Part shown: piece by piece, positions 8,597-16,556 of the stretch
How the letters are laid out: every line of letters begins with the position of its first letter
Position numbering within the stretch: position 1 is the first letter of the stretch
NCBI GenBank assembly: GCA_964512145.1
Contig: CAZEIM010000019.1
Span: 1-53,821, forward strand
Source of the DNA: CAYOHR01 sp964512145
Lineage (GTDB): Bacteria; Bacteroidota; Bacteroidia; Flavobacteriales_G; JALEGO01
Reading direction: 5' to 3'
DNA: 53,821 bases
Notes under the pieces: model-generated
Databases searched by the model: none
Told to the model about the DNA's origin: nothing
Seen by the model: the letters and a program-made list of their open reading frames with translations, nothing else
Translations under genes and position numbers: made by a program

Positions 8597-11500
8597 TTAA
8601 AATGCTCTACTAACCCCAACTATCCATCGGTATTGAACATAATTTTGGTCAACAAAGGGAATGCTATTTAAAAACAACGGAACATCAAACCTAAGGGTAA
8701 GAGGCTGAACGGTTTCCAAAGGGCCAAACTTTTTAATGGTAAGGGCAGTTCCTACCCCACCCGAAGCTCGAATTCCGGACCATATAAACTTTTTAGAATT
8801 ATTAAACATATCTATAATTCCAACATCACCAAATACATAGGTATTAAGTTTAAAATATTTAGATAATTTTCTAAATTTTAGCGGAATATATTTATCAAAT
8901 TCTACCTCTCCGTTAAAAGATAAGCCTGACGTTCCTTTATAGGTATAATAAAGACTAACAGAATCCTTAACTTCAGGGGCAAGATAACCAGAATATCCTC
9001 TTATATTTAATCCCCCTCCAACATGTAAATGATTGGGGCGAATACCAAACCCTGTCCATGCCGGATCAATAAAACCGGTTGATCGAACAAATTTATTTTC
9101 CATCATTTCTTCGGGATTGGCTTGTGCTAAAAAAAGCTGTGACTCAGGAGCCCACAATGATCCTGTACCTAATTGACCAAATACTCGGGTTTTAATATTT
9201 AATTTATTAAGTCTTGTTTCGTTTACAGATTCAACATTAAAATAAGCATAATTATAATCACTTAATATACTAGAAGATTTTAATGTGAGAAGAATTTTTC
9301 CGATTCCTTTGGCATATCGATAACTATGATTAAAATAAATATTTAATGTATTATTCCATGCATTCTCATTCCACTCAAACGGATATATTAAGTATAACAA
9401 ATCGCTGGCTTTAGGACGTAACATCGACTTAATTCCAAATCCGAGCGTGCTTTTTTCATTTCTGAAAGGAATGTAAAAATTTACGGCATGAGACCTTAAA
9501 CCATCTAAAAACCTTGAATGAATTGAATAGTAAGAATTTTTCACTAATTTATTACTGGTGTTTTGATACCTAAAGCGATAAGACACTAAATTATATTGAT
9601 CTAAATCGGAGGCGTTAAAATATGTTTTTTGTTGAAGAATTCCGGTATTAAACCAAATAGTCGCATCTACATTATGTAAATAGCGCATATAATTTCCGTT
9701 CATATGAATGCCAAGTTTAAGTCCATCAAATGCATTATACCATAACTCAGGCCGAACAAAAGCATCGTAATTATTAATGCTAGGATAATTTGCGATTTTA
9801 GAATCAAAATGATACTCAATGGGTGTATAGTTTGAGTTATTTAATCGATTAATATCAGCCAATCGATGAGTTGGATCTATGACAACTTCTTGAACATTAC
9901 CCGGAATAGAAATTGTGGCATCGTATGTGGGATTAAGTTTACCCCAACCAATCCATCGAGGTAATATAAATGCATCAGTATTCTTTACGAACCAATTATT
10001 TGGAACATGAAAATTGTATTCTTTCTCATCATCAGAAATGACTGTAAAATCTAAAGGCATTTGCATAGTTCCTTTACGTTTAAAGGTGATTTTATACTCA
10101 TTAGGGTTTTTAGTTTTATTTACTGATTCAATTGAATAATCGATGCTTTTGGTTGTTTCTAACCACTGATCAAAAAACCAATTTAAATCTACTTTGGTAA
10201 ATTGAATGATTGAATTTCTAAAATCTTCCGGATAAGGGTGAGCCATTTTCCATTGGTTAAAATAGTGTTGCATAGCATTTTGAAAAAGCTCATCTCCTAA
10301 TACATATTGTAAATTATACAACATGGTAGCTGTTTTAAAATAAACATGTCTATATCCACCTCCATGCCGTAAGGCAGAGTTAAAATCATCAGAGTGAGTG
10401 TTTAATGGCGCATCTATCTCTCGAATTGCGTCCGACAAATAACCATAAAAAACTTCATCCTCTCTTACCAGCCTTTCTTTTCGAAATTTTCGTGCATACG
10501 TATTTTTGTCTTTAACATCCACTACAGTATCTCCATCTATCTTTTCTAAACCCCATGAAGTTAAGAACTGTGTAAACCCTTCATCTAAAAATGCTCGGTA
10601 CGTTTCATTGCTGCCTACCATCCCAAAAAACCAATTATGAGCAATTTCGTGTACCAACAAATCTCTATATCCGGGATCACTTCCTCCATCTAGAGTAAGC
10701 ATAGGATATTCCATGCCATCTTGTGCATCGGCAACCACCATTTTAGGATATGCATACATACCAAAATCTTCAGAAAATGTTTGAATAATTTTAGCCGTAT
10801 AATCGGCAGCATTTTGCCATCCAGAAGCGTGGGGTTCTTGAACAATAGAAATACATCGAACTCCATTCCATTGAGTTTCACCTATTCTGTATGTTGGATC
10901 TGCGGTAAAGGCAAAATCATGTACATCTTCAGCTAAATATTTCCAAGTTTTAGTTTGAGTTGAGTCGTAAGCGGTAATAATGGAAGGTTTTTCACCCCAT
11001 GGTTTGTTTTTAAAATTTGAAATATCCAATTTTTTACGTAACGAGTCGGGCAGCACTTCTTTTTCATTGACAAGTTTACCGGTAGCTTCAACTACATAGT
11101 TAGAGGAAAAGGTAAGTTCTACATTAAAGACTCCAAAATCTCCATAAAATTCTTTCCCTAAGTGTTGATCTGTTGTCCAACCAAATTTTCTATCATACAC
11201 AGCAATTCTAGGATACCAATGCACTCCGTCATAATGCCTAAAACCATAAGCAGGAAACGTTTTCATTCTTCTTCGAATATTTCCGGTATCAAAATATGTT
11301 TTAAAAACTATATCGAACTCAACACTTTCTCCACTTTTTAAAGGTTTGGGTAAATACACTTTTAAAATGGTATTATCTAATTCTGTTTTGGCAGAAACCC
11401 CATTAATTTTTAATTCTAAGACTTCTGTTCCTTTTTTGCCTGCCTCATACTTACCCCACCTAACTGGGTAATTATTAGCTTTATGTAAAGCATCACAATA

Positions 11501-11785
11501 CGATCCGGGCTGAAAAGCATTTTGATATAAATGAAAGTATACATACGTTAACTCATCGGGAGAATTATTTACATATACCAATTTTTCAGTAGCCGAAATA
11601 ATATTTGTCTTCTCATGAATTCGTGCTTTAATATTATAATATACATCTTGTTGCCAATATCCCTCAAAAGGCATTCGATTTTTCCAATATTGAGGATTTT
11701 GAGAACTTCTATATTTCAAAAATTCATCCTGATTAAAAAGCAAGTTAGAATAAGATATAAATATCAATCCAATAATATACTTCAT
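8597..11785 (-). CDS. M1-family metallopeptidase fused to an Omp85-like C-terminal barrel
   Basis: A protein of 1062 residues from the ATG at 11785, which begins a signal peptide (MKYIIGLIFISYSNLLFNQ). Residues ~40-330 form the M1 N-terminal beta-saddle. The catalytic domain has GMEYPML (near 356-362, exopeptidase-type motif) and HEIAHNWFFG followed 18 residues later by E, the HEXXH-X18-E zinc site. After about residue 660 the protein is beta-rich with alternating aromatic residues for about 400 residues. It contains GGGLNIRGYSGYL at about 923-935, resembling the (V/I)RGY L6 motif of Omp85 barrels, and it ends in a terminal Phe (VGVSRAF). I infer an outer-membrane-anchored peptidase. Typical soluble M1 enzymes stop near 600-850 residues. 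Stand-alone M1 activity is well supported; the barrel is inference. Confidence 0.88.
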   Translation of the reverse strand: MKYIIGLIFISYSNLLFNQDEFLKYRSSQNPQYWKNRMPFEGYWQQDVYYNIKARIHEKTNIISATEKLVYVNNSPDELTYVYFHLYQNAFQPGSYCDALHKANNYPVRWGKYEAGKKGTEVLELKINGVSAKTELDNTILKVYLPKPLKSGESVEFDIVFKTYFDTGNIRRRMKTFPAYGFRHYDGVHWYPRIAVYDRKFGWTTDQHLGKEFYGDFGVFNVELTFSSNYVVEATGKLVNEKEVLPDSLRKKLDISNFKNKPWGEKPSIITAYDSTQTKTWKYLAEDVHDFAFTADPTYRIGETQWNGVRCISIVQEPHASGWQNAADYTAKIIQTFSEDFGMYAYPKMVVADAQDGMEYPMLTLDGGSDPGYRDLLVHEIAHNWFFGMVGSNETYRAFLDEGFTQFLTSWGLEKIDGDTVVDVKDKNTYARKFRKERLVREDEVFYGYLSDAIREIDAPLNTHSDDFNSALRHGGGYRHVYFKTATMLYNLQYVLGDELFQNAMQHYFNQWKMAHPYPEDFRNSIIQFTKVDLNWFFDQWLETTKSIDYSIESVNKTKNPNEYKITFKRKGTMQMPLDFTVISDDEKEYNFHVPNNWFVKNTDAFILPRWIGWGKLNPTYDATISIPGNVQEVVIDPTHRLADINRLNNSNYTPIEYHFDSKIANYPSINNYDAFVRPELWYNAFDGLKLGIHMNGNYMRYLHNVDATIWFNTGILQQKTYFNASDLDQYNLVSYRFRYQNTSNKLVKNSYYSIHSRFLDGLRSHAVNFYIPFRNEKSTLGFGIKSMLRPKASDLLYLIYPFEWNENAWNNTLNIYFNHSYRYAKGIGKILLTLKSSSILSDYNYAYFNVESVNETRLNKLNIKTRVFGQLGTGSLWAPESQLFLAQANPEEMMENKFVRSTGFIDPAWTGFGIRPNHLHVGGGLNIRGYSGYLAPEVKDSVSLYYTYKGTSGLSFNGEVEFDKYIPLKFRKLSKYFKLNTYVFGDVGIIDMFNNSKKFIWSGIRASGGVGTALTIKKFGPLETVQPLTLRFDVPLFLNSIPFVDQNYVQYRWIVGVSRAF

Positions 11786-11806
11786 ACAATAGAACTTATT
11801 AAAAAA

Positions 11807-11814
11807 CAAATATA
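11807..11814 (-). promoter_or_regulatory. -7 element for the M1 peptidase operon
   Basis: The minus strand reads TATATTTG, a perfect TAnnTTTG, ending 21 nt before the chosen ATG at 11785. It would drive the M1 peptidase and probably the PDZ-like gene. It also overlaps the alternative upstream ATG at 11809, which therefore cannot be the start if this promoter is used. Confidence 0.45.
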
Positions 11815-11857
11815 CATTAAAAGATATATGCTGTTTGGTTTGCTATTAAAAAAGCAA

Positions 11858-14173
11858 TTACTCTAGGGCTTTTCTGTTAAATAAAATATATCCGAAATGG
11901 AAAAAAAATGTTAAGGGGGTCTTAGTTTCATTGGCTACTTCTGGAACATTGTGGTAATAATTAGAACTGAACGAAATAGGACCCAAAGGTGTTTTAGCCA
12001 CTAAACAAGCGCTAGCTACCGCAAAACGTTTATCGAAATTTTGTAAAACAAGAGCATCTCTATTATCGGCCTTCACTATTCTTTGATAGGGTTGAAAAAT
12101 ATATCCTTCTAACCGAAATTCTAAGTTATTATTAATTTCAAATAAAAATTTATGTCCAACGGTAAGATATTGATTTGAACGAAATGTTTCTAAAAAAAGA
12201 ACATTACTTTCAACTGTTGGGCGAAAAGGACGAGCTCTTAATATTGTTGAAGCATAATTATTAAATTGTGGCTGATTAGAATAATACAATTCGGTAAAAA
12301 ATCCCAATCCTAACCTACCCATTTTTTTGTAATAATTTTCATAATTAAACCTAAATTGAAACCAATCATGAAGTTTGGCATATTTAGTATCGGATAAGGA
12401 TGTAGTGCCGGGGTTATGAATTTCTTCACCAGATACAAAGCGAAGCGATAATGAAGTTAAAGTACCTGAATTGGCATATTGTTTTTCATTTAAAGAGCTT
12501 CTTTCATACAAAACATAGGGAGAAGAAAAGTAAAAATTGGTGATATCAGAAGTATCTGTTTGAGAAAAAGATTTAATTTGATAGTATTCATCGGTTAATT
12601 TACCAAAACTATAACCTATTCTTAATTTACCTCTTTTACTAACCGGTAACCCTAAATTTAATCTTCCAAATCGCTCATATTGTACAAAAAACGATGGTCT
12701 TTGGTCTTCAAAAATATAATTTTGAGATCTAAAAAAATCGGTTTTACTATAATTAAATTCAGGTTCTATAAAAAAAGGTAAGCCCAAAGGAATGTCCATT
12801 CTTGCTTTTAATAAGGCCGAATTATAAAAGCGCCCAAAATAATAATTCCCAATTAAGCTGGTCGAAAATAAATTTAAATAATTGTATTTAGCCGATATCA
12901 TTCCTGTAGTAACAGGTCTAGAAGAAAAACTTCCACCGATACCAATAATAAAATCTTTTTCTTTTTTGACATTTAATTTTAAAGTATAGCTATTTTTATG
13001 AGTGTCGAAATATGACTTTGGAAAAATAAAATCAATTTTATCATCCGAAAATATTTTGTAATAGTTTTTTCTTAAAAAATCTACCGATAATTTTTTTCTA
13101 TTTCCCAACAGCGATTTTTTTACATATATTGATTGATATTTATTAAGTCCATTTATTTCTAAGTTTTCAAACTTCAGTGGTTTAAATTTTTGTTTAAATT
13201 TTTGTCTTTTACCGGCTCTGTCTTCAGCAGAAATTCTAGACGATACAGATGCCTTAATTTGATCCATTTTTCGCATCGTTGCCTCATACCCTAAATTAGC
13301 AGCTTCTTCTGCTTTTGAAAATCCCCATAACCCAATACTTCTTGTATTAGGTTTTATTACAATTCCATTTTCACATAATGCCGAATAATTCGTTTTAAAC
13401 ATCAACATGGATTCTATTTGAGAAAGCAAATCATCTTCACTGGGCTCTTTAGGATTAGCAGACACATTTGAACCCAAAATAATATCAGGTAAAAATTCAT
13501 CGTATATTATATCAGAGGGGAAATTGTTATACATACCTCCATCAAACATTAATCTATTATTTACTCGAATAGGTTTAACATAAAAAGGATAGGTAGAAGA
13601 GGCTCGAATAGCTTCGGATAGATTTCCTTCCTTAAAAACATAGGGTTCGTTGTTTGAGATATCAGCCGCCACACATCTAAAAGGAATAAACAAACTGTCA
13701 AAATTGTAATTTGCAGCTGCTTCAGCAGGAGCAACCATTCGCATTAATTCAAAATCTAAAAATAATGTGCTTATTAAATTGGTTGGAATTAAATCACTTA
13801 TTTTACCTTTTGTAGATAATTTAAAACTCAACCAGTTAGCATTTGGGTCATCTTGTTTAAAATAAAACGTATTTTTATCTTCAAATTTTCCCAATACCAT
13901 ATTTACAAAATCTTCTGAAGAAAGAATATGTAATATCTCATCGGGAGAATAACCCGAGGCATAAAGCCCTCCTACAATTGAACCAGCAGAAGTTCCTGCA
14001 ATATAATCAATTGGAATATTATTTTCTTCTAATGCTTTTAAAAAACCAACATGTGCAGCGCCTTTTGCACCACCACCACTAAGCACAATACCTACCTTTT
14101 GATATTCTTGAGTATACCCACTAAGACTTAAAAAAAATATAAAACATACAAACCATAAATTATTCATATTCAT
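11858..14173 (-). CDS. Patatin-like phospholipase with C-terminal Omp85-type barrel
   Basis: A 771-residue outer-membrane protein related to type Vd (PlpD-like) patatins. A signal peptide (about 1-21) precedes the patatin domain: GIVLSGGGAKGAAHVG (oxyanion hole, GGGxKG), GTSAGS (nucleophile Ser in GxSxG) and DGGMYNNFP (catalytic Asp in DGG). A POTRA-like segment follows at about 325-410 (LEINGLNKYQSIYVKK...). A ~350-residue beta-barrel begins IGIGGSFSSRP and runs to the C-terminus. Members hydrolyse phospholipids or other acyl esters at the outer membrane. The start overlaps the NUDIX stop as ATGA, so the two genes are coupled. The catalytic dyad is intact. Confidence 0.92.
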   Translation of the reverse strand: MNMNNLWFVCFIFFLSLSGYTQEYQKVGIVLSGGGAKGAAHVGFLKALEENNIPIDYIAGTSAGSIVGGLYASGYSPDEILHILSSEDFVNMVLGKFEDKNTFYFKQDDPNANWLSFKLSTKGKISDLIPTNLISTLFLDFELMRMVAPAEAAANYNFDSLFIPFRCVAADISNNEPYVFKEGNLSEAIRASSTYPFYVKPIRVNNRLMFDGGMYNNFPSDIIYDEFLPDIILGSNVSANPKEPSEDDLLSQIESMLMFKTNYSALCENGIVIKPNTRSIGLWGFSKAEEAANLGYEATMRKMDQIKASVSSRISAEDRAGKRQKFKQKFKPLKFENLEINGLNKYQSIYVKKSLLGNRKKLSVDFLRKNYYKIFSDDKIDFIFPKSYFDTHKNSYTLKLNVKKEKDFIIGIGGSFSSRPVTTGMISAKYNYLNLFSTSLIGNYYFGRFYNSALLKARMDIPLGLPFFIEPEFNYSKTDFFRSQNYIFEDQRPSFFVQYERFGRLNLGLPVSKRGKLRIGYSFGKLTDEYYQIKSFSQTDTSDITNFYFSSPYVLYERSSLNEKQYANSGTLTSLSLRFVSGEEIHNPGTTSLSDTKYAKLHDWFQFRFNYENYYKKMGRLGLGFFTELYYSNQPQFNNYASTILRARPFRPTVESNVLFLETFRSNQYLTVGHKFLFEINNNLEFRLEGYIFQPYQRIVKADNRDALVLQNFDKRFAVASACLVAKTPLGPISFSSNYYHNVPEVANETKTPLTFFFHFGYILFNRKALE

Positions 14174-14718
14174 TGTGAAAAATTATTTAAAATATGTTGT
14201 AGCTTTAGCACCCCTGCCACTGTTAAACTATCCGTAATCTCGCCATTCATAACCATATTAAAAAGAGCATTAAATGGTATTTTTTTTGTAACCAATTGTT
14301 CATTTTCATCTGGATTAGCTGCCTCAAAAGTAAGATTTTTAGCTATATAAACAACCCCAAATTCATCGCTAACAGAGTTGCTTAAATGAATATTTAATAA
14401 CATATCCCATTTTTGAGCTACAATACCACATTCTTCAAGCAACTCACGTTTTGCAGATTTAAGTATATCTTCGTTTAATGGCCCTCCCCCTTCAGGTATT
14501 TCCCAAGAATATTGTTGTAATGGAAATCTATACTGCCCCACAATCCAAGTATTTAATTCTTCATCTAAAGGAATAATACCAATGGCAATGTTTTTAAAAT
14601 GTACCTTACCATATATCCCTGGTTTTCCAGATGGATTTAGTACGTCATAATGTATTAAATCAATCCATGGATTTGAATAAATGATTTTTTGACGAATTAT
14701 CTCCCAAGGGTTTTTCAA
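14170..14718 (-). CDS. NUDIX hydrolase, ADP-ribose pyrophosphatase-like
   Basis: A 182-residue cytoplasmic NUDIX enzyme. The full Nudix box G(x5)E(x7)REUxEExGU is present at about residues 76-98: a G-rich start GGGPLNED, then AKRELLEECGI. The N-terminal part (WIVGQYRFPLQQYSWEIPEG) is the layout of ADP-sugar pyrophosphatases. It probably hydrolyses ADP-ribose or a similar nucleotide sugar to AMP. The start codon is TTG at 14718; an in-frame stop lies just upstream and no ATG is available nearby. The gene is coupled to the patatin gene by an ATGA overlap and is divergent from the Smr gene, 19 nt away. Confidence 0.92.
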   Translation of the reverse strand: MKNPWEIIRQKIIYSNPWIDLIHYDVLNPSGKPGIYGKVHFKNIAIGIIPLDEELNTWIVGQYRFPLQQYSWEIPEGGGPLNEDILKSAKRELLEECGIVAQKWDMLLNIHLSNSVSDEFGVVYIAKNLTFEAANPDENEQLVTKKIPFNALFNMVMNGEITDSLTVAGVLKLQHILNNFSQ

Positions 14719-14725
14719 TTTTATT

Positions 14726-14733
14726 TAGATTTG
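14726..14733 (+). promoter_or_regulatory. -7 element 4 nt upstream of the Smr-domain ATG
   Basis: TAGATTTG (TAnnTTTG, perfect) is followed by AAAT and then the ATG at 14738. The 4-nt distance implies a leaderless or nearly leaderless transcript. It lies in the 19-nt gap between divergent genes. Confidence 0.4.
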
Positions 14734-14737
14734 AAAT

Positions 14738-15286
14738 ATGTTTAAAATTGGTGATAAAGTTAAAATAATTGATGATACTGCCGAAGGAAAAATTACTAAA
14801 ATTATTTCATCCCATTATGTAGAGGTTGAAATAGATGGTTTTATTCTTATTAAAAAAGTTTCTGAAATTGTGCTAAATACTTTTAATGAAAACCATCTTC
14901 AAAACTTTACTTTATTAATAAAAGATGAGCAAAATTTTAAAAATAGCAAGAAAAATTCTCAAGAACAACTTGCCGTAAATATTGTATTTGACAAAAAACT
15001 AAAAAGCGATGTTTTAGAAATTGATTTACATTTTCACAACATCGTTAATAATGAATCTAATATACAACCATGGGACAGACTTAGCTATCAGTTAGATTTT
15101 TTAAAAAAATGGTTAGATATTGCCAAACAAAAAAAGTACAAAAAAATCATCATCATACATGGTATTGGTTCAGGAGTATTAAAACAAGAAGTGCTAAAAT
15201 TATTAAGTAATTACCCTAAAGTGTACTATTACGATGGTTCATATAAAAAGTATGGTCAAGGGGCTACTGAAGTACGTTTTTTATAA
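14738..15286 (+). CDS. Smr-domain protein (MutS2 C-terminal-like)
   Basis: A 182-residue protein. The N-terminal ~45 residues look like a small SH3-like barrel (IGDKVKIIDDTAEGKITKI). A linker follows and then an Smr domain from about 95: LEIDLHFHNI, WLDIAKQKKYKKIIIIHGIG and GSYKKYGQGATEVRFL. The (D/H)LH-like and HGxG motifs are those of Smr endonuclease domains. The domain has nicking or RNase activity in some proteins; here no MutS ATPase is attached. Stand-alone proteins with this two-part layout are common in Bacteroidota (often labelled DUF2027). A cytoplasmic role in nucleic-acid processing is likely, with the substrate unknown. Confidence 0.85.
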   Translation: MFKIGDKVKIIDDTAEGKITKIISSHYVEVEIDGFILIKKVSEIVLNTFNENHLQNFTLLIKDEQNFKNSKKNSQEQLAVNIVFDKKLKSDVLEIDLHFHNIVNNESNIQPWDRLSYQLDFLKKWLDIAKQKKYKKIIIIHGIGSGVLKQEVLKLLSNYPKVYYYDGSYKKYGQGATEVRFL

Positions 15287-15313
15287 AAAAACATAAAAAA
15301 TACAATTCTTTTT

Positions 15314-15344
15314 TTGTTAAAAGACTCAAAAAAGTATACTTTTG
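15314..15344 (+). promoter_or_regulatory. Promoter of the rpsF-rpsR-rplI operon
   Basis: TTG at 15314-15316, a 20-bp spacer and TACTTTTG at 15337-15344. Both boxes match the Bacteroidota sigma-A consensus exactly. The ATG of rpsF follows after 23 nt. This is the best-formed promoter in the window, as expected for a ribosomal operon. Confidence 0.75.
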
Positions 15345-15367
15345 CAGGCAATTAATTAATAAATTTT

Positions 15368-15715
15368 ATGGAAAGATACGAAACTGTTTTCATTATTACT
15401 CCCGTTTTGTCTGAAGAACAGACAAAGGAAACAGTTAAGAAGTTCAAAGAAATCTTAACTGACGGAGGTGCAAAAGTAGTGCACGAAGAAAATTGGGGAT
15501 TAAGAAAATTAGCCTACCCAATTCAAAAAAAGACCACTGGATTTTACTACCTAATTGAATTTGAAGGTCCAGGAGCTATTATTGGCGAATTAGAGCTTCA
15601 GTACAGAAGAGATGAGAAAATTATTCGATACTTAACCGTTAAAATGGATAAACACCATATCGCATTTGCGGAAAAAAGAAGAGGAAAAAAATCAGCACAA
15701 GAAGTAACGAATTAA
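15368..15715 (+). CDS. rpsF: 30S ribosomal protein S6
   Basis: A 115-residue ribosomal protein that binds S18 on the platform of the 30S subunit. It has the S6 ferredoxin-like fold signatures: YETVFIITPVLSEEQ at the start, WGLRKLAYPI with the conserved K-L-A-Y-P, GFYYLIEFE and YRRDEKIIRYLTVKMD. The length fits Bacteroidota S6, including the basic tail (KRRGKKSAQ). It is first in an rpsF-rpsR-rplI operon (11 nt to rpsR) with a strong promoter just upstream. Confidence 0.98.
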   Translation: MERYETVFIITPVLSEEQTKETVKKFKEILTDGGAKVVHEENWGLRKLAYPIQKKTTGFYYLIEFEGPGAIIGELELQYRRDEKIIRYLTVKMDKHHIAFAEKRRGKKSAQEVTN

Positions 15716-15726
15716 TATTTAGAAAC

Positions 15727-15984
15727 ATGGAAGAAGTAAGATATTTAGCACCAATAAACATCGAAATAAAAAAAGAAAAGTTTTGTTGGTTTAAAAAAAA
15801 CGGAATAAAATATGTGGATTATAAAGATCCTCAGTTTTTGAAAATGTTCATCAATGAACAAGGTAAATTATTGCCAAGAAGAATAACAGGAACATCATTA
15901 AAATACCAACGAAAAGTTGCTCAAGCAGTTAAAAGATCAAGACATTTAGCTATTATGCCTTTTGTTGCAGACTTATTAAAATAA
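15727..15984 (+). CDS. rpsR: 30S ribosomal protein S18
   Basis: An 85-residue small-subunit protein that forms a heterodimer with S6. The S18 signature is complete: IKYVDYKDPQFLKMFI, GKLLPRRITGTSLKYQRKVAQAVKRSRHLA-type sequence (conserved R-R-x-T-G and K-x-Q), ending IMPFVADLLK. A cysteine near the N-terminus (EKFCWFKK) is a remnant of the zinc-type N-terminus, but the full set of four is absent. It sits between rpsF and rplI (6 nt to rplI). Confidence 0.98.
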   Translation: MEEVRYLAPINIEIKKEKFCWFKKNGIKYVDYKDPQFLKMFINEQGKLLPRRITGTSLKYQRKVAQAVKRSRHLAIMPFVADLLK

Positions 15985-15990
15985 CAGATT

Positions 15991-16437
15991 ATGGAATTAA
16001 TACTAAAAAAAGACGTTCCCCATTTAGGCTCTAAAGACGAATTGGTTAATGTTAAAAGTGGTTATGGAAGAAATTATCTTATACCACAAGGGCATGCTAT
16101 ATTAGCTACTGAATCACTAAAAAAAGTACACGCTGAAAACTTAAAACAAAGGGCTCATAAAGAAGAAAGAGCTAAAAATGAAGCGATTGCCACAGCTAAG
16201 AAATTAAAAGACATGCGCATAAGTGTTACCACTAAAGTTGGAGATAAAGGTAAAATTTTTGGATCTATAAATTCTATTCAAGTAGCCGATGCTATTCAGG
16301 CACTAGGGTTTCAAGTAGAGAGAAAAAATATTACCATTAAAAACGAGCCTATTAAACAAGTAGGTGTTTATGAGGCAGAAGTTAAATTTTATAAAGACGT
16401 TGTAGAAACTATTAAATTTGAAGTTTCTGGAGAATAA
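15991..16437 (+). CDS. rplI: 50S ribosomal protein L9
   Basis: A 148-residue large-subunit protein that spans the base of the L1 stalk. The N-domain has MELILKKDVPHLGSKDELVNVKSGYGRNYLIP-type sequence with the conserved G-Y-x-R-N-Y/F-L-x-P. A long connecting helix is followed by the C-domain (VTTKVGDKGKIFGSI, VGVYEAEVKFYKDV). The length is normal. It is the last gene of the S6-S18-L9 operon, with a rho-independent terminator 27 nt after the stop. Confidence 0.98.
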   Translation: MELILKKDVPHLGSKDELVNVKSGYGRNYLIPQGHAILATESLKKVHAENLKQRAHKEERAKNEAIATAKKLKDMRISVTTKVGDKGKIFGSINSIQVADAIQALGFQVERKNITIKNEPIKQVGVYEAEVKFYKDVVETIKFEVSGE

Positions 16438-16463
16438 TCATTATTTTTTAATTTAAATTTTCA

Positions 16464-16497
16464 AGGGGAGTACACTATATGTGCTTCCCTTTTTTTA
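16464..16497 (+). terminator. Rho-independent terminator after rplI
   Basis: The outer stem AGGGGAG (16464-16470) pairs with CTTCCCT (16484-16490) with one G-T wobble. An inner CAC/GTG pairs across a short loop. Seven T follow directly (16491-16497). It closes the S6-S18-L9 operon. Confidence 0.8.
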
Positions 16498-16507
16498 TAT
16501 ATATTTT

Positions 16508-16537
16508 TTGATTTTATATACTTAAACATTACTTTAG
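16508..16537 (+). promoter_or_regulatory. Promoter of the aconitase gene
   Basis: TTG at 16508-16510, a 19-bp spacer and TACTTTAG at 16530-16537 (one mismatch to TAnnTTTG). The ATG at 16557 follows 19 nt later. It lies just after the rplI terminator, so acn is an independent transcript. Confidence 0.5.
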
Positions 16538-16556
16538 CAACCATAAATTAATACCT

